From Bremerella cremea (GTDB lineage Bacteria > Planctomycetota > Planctomycetia > Pirellulales > Pirellulaceae), in assembly GCF_003335505.1 (NCBI RefSeq), contig NZ_QPEX01000011.1, positions 310,001-374,000 of the forward strand: a stretch of DNA of 64,000 bases. The letters run 5' to 3'. The notes under the pieces were generated by a model. The model was not told the DNA's origin and searched no databases. It worked only from the letters and a program-made list of their open reading frames with translations. A program made the translations under genes and the position numbers. Below are positions 54,424 through 62,134 of this stretch, piece by piece; within the stretch, counting starts at the first letter, position 1; the number at the start of each line of letters is the position of its first letter.

Positions 54424-56181
54424 TTAGGAAACCGGGGCCATATCGGGAGCCGGTTCGGTCATTTTGGGCTCAGCCTTTTTTTCTTCGGAGTCGTTCTTCT
54501 CTTGCTTCAGCTTCTTCAGCTTGGCTTCCACTTCCGAGGCTGGCCCGGCGATGGTATCCATGGCACCACCTTCTTTGGTGTTTTGGATTTCACGCCACGG
54601 TTCGTTCTTTTCGTAAGCCGATAACTCGTTCTTCAGATGCTCGCGAATTTCGGTGGCCGATTCATCATCGCCCGCCAGCTTAACGGCTTCCTTCGACCAC
54701 TTCCGAGCCGCCTCGAAATCTCCTTTTTCTGCATAGGCTGCAGCCAGGGTGCTGAGGATGTGGGCTTGTTGATAGTCGGTTGCTTCGCATGCTTTGATAC
54801 CGTATTGCAAAGCTTTGTCGCCGTTGCGAACGTCGTCGAGAGGAGAAGTTGCTAAGACCCATGCCAGGTTGTTGAGGGTACCACCTCTGTCTTCCCCTTC
54901 GATTTTCAAAGCCGCTTCGTAATTGGCGACCGCTTCGGCGTGCTTGCCGTACGAGAGTAGGGCGTCCGCTTTACCTCGCAGGGCATTGATATTGTCTGGT
55001 TGCTCTTTCAAGATAGCGTCGAAGACTTCAACTGCTTTGCGGGGCCGCTTGTCGAGTTGGTACAGCGAGCCCAACTGCAGGCGAATGTTCACGTTACTGG
55101 CATCGCGAATCAGCAAGGCTTCGAAGTCACGAATCGCTTCCGAGTACTTTCCTTCTTGGGCGTTCAGCGAAGCCCGCATGAGCAGGGCTTGGGCGTTACC
55201 GGTGTCGGCAGCCAAAGCACGTTCTACGTCGCGCAGTGCCGCTTGATAATCTTCCTGCTCGACATACAAACTGGCTCGCATGAGCAAAGCTGGCACCGAA
55301 CGTGGCTGCCGCACGAGAACTTGATCGAGGTCTTCAATGGCCGAGTCGAGGTTGCCAGCGAGAAGTTTCAAACGAGCTCGCAGAAGGTAGCCTATCGGCG
55401 AATTCGGATTTGCTTGAATCACTTTGTTGACAATGCCAAGTGCTTCGTCGATTTTGCCAACTTTCGCGAGTGTCTCGGCATACGCTTGCAGCGAAGTCAA
55501 ATCGCCAGGAGCTAATTGCTCGGTGACCATTTTCAAGTCGGCCAAAGCTTCGTCGTACTTTTCTTCTTGCAAGTAGAGAATGCCGCGTAGGCGATAGGCA
55601 TCGACGTTGTTCGGATCGGACTTGATCGCTTCGCTCAGGATTTCGAGTTGCTTTTCCGGATCTTGGGTAAAAGCCAGCGAAGTGACTAAAGCCTTCGAGT
55701 GGTACTCGCCATTCTCTTTGAGCAGTTCCACCGCTCTGTCGATGCTCTTTTTCGCTTCTTCTTTGTTGCCATCAGGCAGCATCAGCAAGCGAGCTTTGAG
55801 AAAGTAGAGCGCGCCGACGGTGTCGTCGTACTTCAGCCCTTTGTCGACTTCGGCAACGGCTTGGGTTCGCAGGTCTTTCCAGTCTTTACGTTGCTGGGCT
55901 TCTTCCAGAATTCCTTTGGCCATCGCTTCGGCTCTTTGATATCGTACCGAAGTGAGCAATTGTTTCGCGAAGGCTTGGTCTTCCTGGTTTAAGCCTTTTT
56001 TAAGAGCCTCTTCGCACAACTCAGCGACTTTGCCGAGATCTTCCATGTTTTCGGCGTCGAGCTTCATGTCGACTGCTTTATCGAGATCGGCTTGACCGGC
56101 GTTTTCCTGAGCGGAAATTGGCAAAGTGGTACAAAGACCGCAAACGACAGCGATCGCGAGAAGTAGGGTGCGCCCAACCAT
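54424..56181 (-). CDS. exported TPR-repeat protein
   Basis: A 585-residue protein with a signal peptide (TLLLAIAVVCGLCTTLPISAQ) and about ten tetratricopeptide repeats from residue 60 to about 520; examples are LAYADLKM-type A-L-x-D helices as in YDEALADLKMV and YSEAIRDFEALL. The C-terminus is Lys/Glu-rich. TPRs are protein-interaction scaffolds, and no enzymatic domain is present. A promoter of good quality lies about 55 bases upstream. It diverges from the PQQ-type lipoprotein, so the two may be expressed in parallel, possibly as envelope components. Confidence 0.85.
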   Translation of the reverse strand: MVGRTLLLAIAVVCGLCTTLPISAQENAGQADLDKAVDMKLDAENMEDLGKVAELCEEALKKGLNQEDQAFAKQLLTSVRYQRAEAMAKGILEEAQQRKDWKDLRTQAVAEVDKGLKYDDTVGALYFLKARLLMLPDGNKEEAKKSIDRAVELLKENGEYHSKALVTSLAFTQDPEKQLEILSEAIKSDPNNVDAYRLRGILYLQEEKYDEALADLKMVTEQLAPGDLTSLQAYAETLAKVGKIDEALGIVNKVIQANPNSPIGYLLRARLKLLAGNLDSAIEDLDQVLVRQPRSVPALLMRASLYVEQEDYQAALRDVERALAADTGNAQALLMRASLNAQEGKYSEAIRDFEALLIRDASNVNIRLQLGSLYQLDKRPRKAVEVFDAILKEQPDNINALRGKADALLSYGKHAEAVANYEAALKIEGEDRGGTLNNLAWVLATSPLDDVRNGDKALQYGIKACEATDYQQAHILSTLAAAYAEKGDFEAARKWSKEAVKLAGDDESATEIREHLKNELSAYEKNEPWREIQNTKEGGAMDTIAGPASEVEAKLKKLKQEKNDSEEKKAEPKMTEPAPDMAPVS

Positions 56182-56236
56182 GATGTTTTATCTAACTCCC
56201 TGAGAACATAACGTTAGCGGACTGGGGTAGACTGTT

Positions 56237-56265
56237 ATTCTATGCGATTGGGTAGCCCTTGCCAT
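56237..56265 (-). promoter_or_regulatory. promoter for the TPR protein gene
   Basis: On the minus strand: ATGGCA, 17-base spacer, TAGAAT (four and five of six). Transcription would start near 56230, giving a leader of about 50 bases. Confidence 0.5.
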
Positions 56266-56349
56266 GATGAGAAATGAGGGAATTTATTTCGATCGGGCAG
56301 ATTGCGAAATAGTTTGCCGTCAATTCAAGCTCAGCCTGGGAGACGCAGA

Positions 56350-57645
56350 ATGCGACTGGTTTTTGGTTTTTTGAGCGTGTTGTTCCTAATCTCGGGCTGT
56401 CAGCGAGAGCCCGTGGCTGAGATCCATGCGCCTGAGGCAAACAGCGCTGATGCCGGTCACCCGATCGATCTTCCACCTGGGAGCTGGCCCTGGTGGCGGG
56501 GACCCGAGCGGAACAATGTGGTGACCGAGAGCTTGGTCGATTTTCAGTGGTCGAGTCAGCCAGCGGTGGCCTGGAGCACTAAAATTCAGGGGCTGGGGCA
56601 CTCTTCGCCGATTGTTATTGGCGATAAGGTATTGGTCACCACCGCCGATGAAAAGCAGGAAACCAAGTCGCTACTTTGCTACGATGCCGCCAACGGCAAG
56701 CCGCTTTGGACCACTGCGGTCCACCAAGGCGGATTCATGCGGACGCATCAAAAGAATTCCCAGGCTTCCGCGACGCCAGCGAGTGATGGCAAGTTTGTCT
56801 TCACGGCATTTGTCGTGAAGGACTCTTTGTACGTGACGGCTGTTGATCTGAGCGGCAAGATTGTATGGCAGAAAGAGGCAGGCCCTTTTTACAGCCAGCA
56901 CGGTTATGGCAGTTCGCCGGTTCTTTATGAGTCGTTGGTGATTGTGCTGGCCGATTCCAATGGGCCAGGCTTCCTGGCGGCCCTGCGTCGCGATACGGGC
57001 GAGGTTGTTTGGCGGATCTCGCGTTCGAACGAACCAAGCTACGGATCCCCCATTTTGGCGGATATCGGCGGCAAGCAGCAGCTTCTTGTCGGCGGGACAG
57101 GGCACACGATTGGCTACAACCCTAACAACGGGCAAGAGATTTGGCGGGTGAAAGGTCCAGCACCGACGACCGCCAACACACCGAACGTGGCGGGCGAGCT
57201 TGTGATTTCGACCGGCGGATTCCCCCGAAATGGGGTGCTAGGAATTCAAGCCGACGGCAGCGGTGACGTGACTTTCGATAAAGTGATTTGGGAGGCCCGA
57301 GAACGCATCTACGTGCCGTCACCTTTGGTGGCAGACGGGAAGGTATTTGCCATAAATGACGATGGCATAGGGCTTTGCTACGACGCCAAGACAGGTGAAC
57401 GCTTAGCTCGGAAGCGAATTGGCGGCAACTTTAGTGCTTCGCTTGCATTGTATGGCGATCAGATGTTGGTCCCCGACGAACAAGGAACGATGCACGTCTT
57501 CAAGGTAGGGCCAGAGTTCGATGAGATTGCCTCGTTTCGATTGGAAGGCAACGGGTTCGCCAGCCCTGTGTTCGCCGGGGGAAAGCTCTTCTGGCGAACA
57601 TCTACCCACTTGTATTGCCTGGTGCCAGACCCCCTCAACCCCTGA
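56350..57645 (+). CDS. lipoprotein with PQQ-type beta-propeller
   Basis: About 431 residues from ATG 56350, which begins a lipoprotein signal with lipobox ISGC17. A longer frame would bury it. The mature protein starts with the planctomycete WPWWRGPERNN motif and then has PQQ/BamB-like blades (NGKPLWTTAV, SGKIVWQKEAG, TGEVVWRISR, NGQEIWRVKG). Such proteins are abundant in planctomycetes and are predicted to bind partners or quinone cofactors; without dehydrogenase catalytic residues I would not call it an enzyme. It should be anchored to a membrane by its lipid. Confidence 0.87.
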   Translation: MRLVFGFLSVLFLISGCQREPVAEIHAPEANSADAGHPIDLPPGSWPWWRGPERNNVVTESLVDFQWSSQPAVAWSTKIQGLGHSSPIVIGDKVLVTTADEKQETKSLLCYDAANGKPLWTTAVHQGGFMRTHQKNSQASATPASDGKFVFTAFVVKDSLYVTAVDLSGKIVWQKEAGPFYSQHGYGSSPVLYESLVIVLADSNGPGFLAALRRDTGEVVWRISRSNEPSYGSPILADIGGKQQLLVGGTGHTIGYNPNNGQEIWRVKGPAPTTANTPNVAGELVISTGGFPRNGVLGIQADGSGDVTFDKVIWEARERIYVPSPLVADGKVFAINDDGIGLCYDAKTGERLARKRIGGNFSASLALYGDQMLVPDEQGTMHVFKVGPEFDEIASFRLEGNGFASPVFAGGKLFWRTSTHLYCLVPDPLNP

Positions 57646-57803
57646 TGCCTGCTAGCCCATTAACTCCAATAAGAAACCGTGAATTGCGGACGGTTGTTTG
57701 GTGACGATTGATCGTCGTTGAGTTTTGTAAGGTCTATTGATTAAAAGACTTAGGTGTGTTTCTGGTAAGGGGTGTTGTTGGGGTTAAAGGGGTTATATTT
57801 CTT
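57646..57803. other. intergenic stretch before the 57804 promoter
   Basis: About 160 bases with one short palindrome, GACGATTGATCGTC (57703-57716), and no gene. Together with the leader up to 58094 the gap between the flanking large genes is 449 bases. Confidence 0.4.
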
Positions 57804-57832
57804 TTGACAACGCCCTGGAGGCCCGTTATATT
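57804..57832 (+). promoter_or_regulatory. near-consensus sigma-70 promoter
   Basis: Perfect TTGACA at 57804-57809, exactly 17 bases, then TATATT at 57827-57832. It is the best promoter in the window. Transcription would begin near 57839, three bases before a 59-codon open frame and about 256 bases before the DUF1501 start. Confidence 0.8.
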
Positions 57833-57841
57833 GACCTTCCA

Positions 57842-58021
57842 ATGGATAAGGCTACTTCTATCGGAAGTCTCCTCCATCCTGCCCACACCCTACCTGAATT
57901 TGCCTACCTACTAGAGACCACTGACATTTCTAGTGGTCGTTTGTTGTCAATCGTTCGCGACGAATTCCCTTGCGCTTCCTTCGAGGGTCGGTCGTGGATC
58001 CTTCCGTTTTGCTCGAATTGA
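57842..58021 (+). CDS. possible small leaderless protein (59 residues)
   Basis: ATG at 57842 to TGA at 58019-58021. The predicted transcript would begin only about three bases upstream, so translation would be leaderless. The peptide starts MDKATSIGSLLHPAHTL, has no membrane helix and matches no family I know. The frame contains the arms of a hairpin (57916-57938). Support is the promoter geometry only; it may be a non-coding leader of the downstream DUF1501 gene instead. Confidence 0.3.
   Translation: MDKATSIGSLLHPAHTLPEFAYLLETTDISSGRLLSIVRDEFPCASFEGRSWILPFCSN
57916..57938 (+). other. hairpin in the leader of the DUF1501 gene
   Basis: A perfect 7-base-pair stem, GACCACT with AGTGGTC, and a nine-base loop, followed by GTTTGTTGTC. 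It could be a weak attenuator. A second palindrome, ACTCGATTCGAGT, lies at 58034-58046, about 50 bases before the ATG. Confidence 0.4.
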
Positions 58022-58094
58022 CGTGTAACTTTTACTCGATTCGAGTCATTCCATTTAAGCAACACGTACAAAGATCAATCTGTTGGAGATGGCC

Positions 58095-59402
58095 ATGACG
58101 AAGTGCAAGGGGAATCCGCTGAGCCGACGTAACTTCCTGACGGTCGGTGCCGCCGCCGGTCTGGGGTTGAGTATGTCGGATCTCTTCCGATTGCAAAAAG
58201 CTCAAGCCGAGATCAAAGAATACGACTTTATCGAAGCCAAAGCGAAAAGCGTCATTCATATCTATTTGCCAGGCGGGGCCGCCCAGCAGGAACTTTGGGA
58301 TCCGAAGCCTTACTCGCCGATCGAATATCGTGGCGAAATGAAGACGGTGAAGACCAACACCGGCGAATACTTCAGCGAAGCGCTGCCCAAAACGGCTGGC
58401 ATCGCAGACAAGCTTTGCATCATCCGCTCGATGACACACGGCGAAGCGGCCCACGAACGTGGCACGCACAATATGTTCACCGGTTACCGACCCAGCCCGG
58501 CGCTGAAATTCCCCAGCTTTGGGGCGGTGGTTAGCCACGAGTATGGGCCACGCAAGAACTTGCCTCCTTATGTTTGCGTGCCAAACGTCCCCAACGAATA
58601 CGCCGGTACCGGCTACTTGAGCTCGTCGTTCGCTCCGTTTTCGCTTGGGGCGGACCCTGCCAGTGGTGGCTTCAAGGTGCGCGACTTGAGCTTGCCCGGT
58701 GGCGTGGACGAAGCCCGTTTCTATCGCCGTCGCTCGGCCTTGGATGCGGTGAATTCGTACTTCGCCCAGAAGAACGAATCGGACCAAGTTGCCGCGATGG
58801 ACACGTTCTATGAACGGGCTTACAGCTTGGTTTCCTCGCCAGAAGCTCGTGAAGCATTCAATATCGATGCCGAAGATGCCAAGTTGCGTGACGAATATGG
58901 CCGCAATACGGCAGGGCAACGCATGTTGATGGCTCGCCGTTTGGTGCAAGCTGGCGTACGCATGGTGACGCTAACCTACGGTGGCTGGGATATGCACACT
59001 CAGATTACCAACAGCATCAAGCGGCAAGTGCCTGAGTTTGATCAGGCCTTCTCGACTTTGATTCGCGACCTAGAACGCCAGGGCATCTTGGACGAAACGC
59101 TCGTCATGGTTTCTTCCGAATTTGGTCGTACCCCGAAGATCAACAAAGATGCCGGTCGCGATCACTGGCCGAAAGTCTTTAGCGTCGCTTTGGCGGGTGG
59201 TGGCCTGAAGAAGGGTTATATCCACGGTGCCTCGAACGCAACCTCCAGCGAGCCAGAGCTTGACCCGGTCGGCCCAGAAGATTTGGCGACTACCATGTAT
59301 CATCAGATGGGGATTGTCGCTGATAAAGAACTGATGGCCCCAGGCGACCGTCCGATCGAAATTGTCGATGGCGGCAAGGTTATCAAAGAGCTATTAGCTT
59401 AA
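58095..59402 (+). CDS. Tat-exported DUF1501 protein (divergent subtype)
   Basis: About 435 residues from ATG 58095, with GGAG six bases upstream; another ATG six bases earlier has no spacing. The twin-arginine signal SRRNFLTVGAAAGLGLSM is near residue 9. Family blocks: IYLPGGAAQQELWDPKP, KLCIIRSMTHGEAAHERGTHNM, VSSEFGRTP, GRDHWPKVFSVALAGGGLKKG and HGASNATSSEPE. Unlike the two other DUF1501 proteins here, it has an HGASN site and a different C-terminus without the RLTD ending. It heads the locus DUF1501, PPC protein, Big2/DUF1549/DUF1553 protein. Confidence 0.88.
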   Translation: MTKCKGNPLSRRNFLTVGAAAGLGLSMSDLFRLQKAQAEIKEYDFIEAKAKSVIHIYLPGGAAQQELWDPKPYSPIEYRGEMKTVKTNTGEYFSEALPKTAGIADKLCIIRSMTHGEAAHERGTHNMFTGYRPSPALKFPSFGAVVSHEYGPRKNLPPYVCVPNVPNEYAGTGYLSSSFAPFSLGADPASGGFKVRDLSLPGGVDEARFYRRRSALDAVNSYFAQKNESDQVAAMDTFYERAYSLVSSPEAREAFNIDAEDAKLRDEYGRNTAGQRMLMARRLVQAGVRMVTLTYGGWDMHTQITNSIKRQVPEFDQAFSTLIRDLERQGILDETLVMVSSEFGRTPKINKDAGRDHWPKVFSVALAGGGLKKGYIHGASNATSSEPELDPVGPEDLATTMYHQMGIVADKELMAPGDRPIEIVDGGKVIKELLA

Positions 59403-59474
59403 GATTTCCATGAAATCTCGCGACAAAGTTCAAAAAAACGTCGACTTTGTGTCAGGCGAGTTACAATGAAAATC

Positions 59475-59505
59475 GATCGGCCTGAGGGGTAATCTCAGGC
59501 CGATC
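59475..59505 (+). terminator. strong hairpin after the third DUF1501 gene
   Basis: Perfect 12-base-pair stem (59475-59486 with 59494-59505) and a seven-base loop. The sequence after it is C-rich with no U-run, so it may stabilise or separate the mRNA rather than terminate. Confidence 0.5.
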
Positions 59506-59623
59506 CCGTCATCCCACCCCTAATCGGTCGCTTTACCACTTGTTGGCACAGTCGCCTGCTGGCATGTTGCGGTCGCTCTCACCTACCTTCCGAATGTCCC
59601 TTTCACCTGGACGCGGTGCCGAT

Positions 59624-62044
59624 ATGAAACGCTTCCATCTTCTTGGTCTGGCTTGGATCGTCAACACGTTGATCGCTGCCGCCACTTTTGCTGCCGAACC
59701 CAATTTGCAGCGGATCGAGCCGCCAGGGCTTCAGCGTGGTACGGAAATCGAAGTTATCCTTCGCGGTGATCGAATTGACGATGCCCAGGAGGTAATGTTC
59801 TACGAACCAGGCGTGACGATGAAGTCGCTCGAGAAAGTCGACGCCAAACAAGCCAAGATGGTTCTGGCCGTGGCCCCGGATTGCCGTTTAGGGCAACATG
59901 CGTTGCGTTTGCGAACGGCCTCTGGGATTAGCGATGTTAACCTGTTCTATGTGGGCGCCCTGCCTGAGGTGAACGAGAAGGAACCCAATAACGATTTCAA
60001 AGAACCGCAGCCCATCGAGTTGGGTACCACGGTCAACGGCGTCGTACAGAATGAAGATGTAGACTACTTCGTCGTCGAAGCTAAGAAGGGGCAGCGGATT
60101 TCAGCAGAGCTTGCCGGGCTACGTTTAGGGCGAACGTTCTTCGATCCTTATCTGGCTATTTTGAACGAACAGCGTTTTGAACTCGCCAAGAGCGATGACG
60201 AACCGCTCGTCTATCAAGATTGCGTCTGCTCGTTGATTGCTCCGGAAGATGGAAAGTACATCATTCAAGTCCGCGAAAGCAGCTACGGCGGCAACGGCAA
60301 CTGTGTCTATCGCTTGAGCGTGGGGGACTTTCCACGGCCACTGGGTGTCACTCCGACTGGCGGTAAGCCAGGCGAAGAGATCGAACTGACCTGGCTCGGT
60401 GATGCTGCCGGCCCGCATACTGCTAAGGTCAAGCTGCCGGAAACGCCAGGTGAGTTTCTTTATTACCCAGAGGACGAACACGGCATTGCTCCTTCGCCGA
60501 ATCGGTTGTTTGTTTCCGATCTGCCAGCAACGTTTGAAGTTGAACCGAACGCGAATCGCGATCAGGCCACGGCCATGGCAGCACCAGGCGTGGCGACCGG
60601 TGTGATCGGTGAAAAAGGGGACGAAGACTACTTCAAGTTCCCAGCGAAGAAAGACCAGGAATATGACATCCGTGTTTATGCTCGCGAAGGCATTCGTTCC
60701 TATCTCGATCCGGTCATCAATGTTTTTCAAGGGTCGGATGGCAAGCATATCCAAGGCAACGACGACTCGAATGGCAATATCGATTCCTACCTGCGAATCA
60801 AAGCTCCTGAAGATGGCGACCTTGTGATTCGTGTTCGTGATCACCTCAACTCTGGCAGCCCATTGAATGTCTATCGAGTGGAAGTCTCGCAGAGAACGCC
60901 TGCTCTGACGGTTGAGGTTCCCGAAGTACGGCAGTATGTCGCCCGCACCGTTAGTATTCCGCAAGGCAATAGCATGGCGATCCTGCTTTCGGCCCGCCGA
61001 GAGAACTTTGGTGGCGATTTGAATTTTAGCTTCGAGGATCTCCCTGAAGGTGTCGAAGTTACCACTTTCCCGATGGCCGCCAACACAAACGTTTTGCCAG
61101 TACTTCTGACAGCGAAGCCTGAGGCACAACTGGACGGCAAGCTAGTGGATGCGGTTGCCCGGCCGACAAACGAAGACTTGAAGATCGAAGGGCACGTGAA
61201 ACAGCGAAGCTTGTTGGTGCGTGGCCAGAACAACCGAGATATGTGGGGGCATGATGCCGCTCGCTTGGCCGTCGCAGTCACCGAGAAGGTACCTTTCAAG
61301 CTGGAAATCGTTCAGCCTAAGGTGCCCCTCGTGCGGGATGGTTCGATGCAGTTGAAGGTGGTGGCGACCCGCGAAGAAGGTTTTGACGGCGAGATTCGTA
61401 TTCGTCTGCTAAACGATCCGCCAGGCATTGGGGCGTCGCGCTCGATCAAGATCGAAAAAGGTCAGAACGAAGCGTTGATCCCGATGACCGCCAACGGCGG
61501 TGCCCAAGTCGGCACCCATAAAATCTGTGTCCTGGGCTCTGCTGGCTACAAAGCTGGCAGCGTGGAAGTGGCGACTCCTTTTGCGGACTTGGTGGTCGAA
61601 GATCGCCTCGTCGATTTTGCCTTCAATAAAGCTGCCGTCGAACAAGGTCAGGAAACCAAGGTGGTGGTCGGCTTGAGCCCGAAACGAGATTTCCCTGGCG
61701 AAGCTACCGTGCAACTGCTGGGACTACCAGCCGGAACCACAGCAGAGCCGGTGAAGGTCACCAAGGATGCCGAAGAGGCCGTCTTCGACGTCAAGGTAGC
61801 CAAAGATGCCAAGGATGGTAAGCACGCCTCGATTGTTGCTCGGATTACCGTCACGCAAAACGAAGAACCAATTATTCAAACCAACGGCAACATCGAACTA
61901 CGGATTGATAAGCCGCTGCCACCGAAAGTGGCCTCCGCCGCGCCTCCGAAAGCAGAAGCAAAGAAGGAAGCTCCCAAGCCGGCTCCGGAAAAACCGCTGT
62001 CTCGGTTAGAGCAGTTGCGACTTGCCAAGCAGCAGGGCAACTAA
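59624..62044 (+). CDS. exported PPC-domain protein
   Basis: About 806 residues from ATG 59624, the first codon of a signal peptide (KRFHLLGLAWIVNTLIAAATFAAEP). At least two pre-peptidase C-terminal (PPC)-type beta-sandwich domains are visible: one with EKEPNNDFKEPQPIELGTTVNG and DVDYFVVEAKKGQ, the other with VEPNANRDQATAMAAPG and DEDYFKFPAKKDQ. Several Ig-like regions follow. The C-terminus is a Lys/Ala/Pro linker ending in a short amphipathic helix (SRLEQLRLAKQQ). Planctomycete genomes often place such proteins between DUF1501 and DUF1549/1553 genes, as here. The role is likely structural or adhesive in a surface complex. Confidence 0.83.
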   Translation: MKRFHLLGLAWIVNTLIAAATFAAEPNLQRIEPPGLQRGTEIEVILRGDRIDDAQEVMFYEPGVTMKSLEKVDAKQAKMVLAVAPDCRLGQHALRLRTASGISDVNLFYVGALPEVNEKEPNNDFKEPQPIELGTTVNGVVQNEDVDYFVVEAKKGQRISAELAGLRLGRTFFDPYLAILNEQRFELAKSDDEPLVYQDCVCSLIAPEDGKYIIQVRESSYGGNGNCVYRLSVGDFPRPLGVTPTGGKPGEEIELTWLGDAAGPHTAKVKLPETPGEFLYYPEDEHGIAPSPNRLFVSDLPATFEVEPNANRDQATAMAAPGVATGVIGEKGDEDYFKFPAKKDQEYDIRVYAREGIRSYLDPVINVFQGSDGKHIQGNDDSNGNIDSYLRIKAPEDGDLVIRVRDHLNSGSPLNVYRVEVSQRTPALTVEVPEVRQYVARTVSIPQGNSMAILLSARRENFGGDLNFSFEDLPEGVEVTTFPMAANTNVLPVLLTAKPEAQLDGKLVDAVARPTNEDLKIEGHVKQRSLLVRGQNNRDMWGHDAARLAVAVTEKVPFKLEIVQPKVPLVRDGSMQLKVVATREEGFDGEIRIRLLNDPPGIGASRSIKIEKGQNEALIPMTANGGAQVGTHKICVLGSAGYKAGSVEVATPFADLVVEDRLVDFAFNKAAVEQGQETKVVVGLSPKRDFPGEATVQLLGLPAGTTAEPVKVTKDAEEAVFDVKVAKDAKDGKHASIVARITVTQNEEPIIQTNGNIELRIDKPLPPKVASAAPPKAEAKKEAPKPAPEKPLSRLEQLRLAKQQGN

Positions 62045-62134
62045 TCCGCCCTGCTTGTTTGCGTTCCCCGTTGTTAGCCCCCCTTATTTTCGACCTACCT
62101 AAGATTTCCGGCATACGCCAGAGGAGAGCCAACC

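Noticed and set aside
58032..58949. 305-codon minus-strand frame over the DUF1501 gene
   Set aside because: The plus strand encodes a clear DUF1501 protein. The antisense frame has no coding signal or homologue that I recognise.
60125..61129. 334-codon minus-strand frame inside the PPC-domain gene
   Set aside because: Antisense shadow of a well-supported gene with domain matches on the plus strand.
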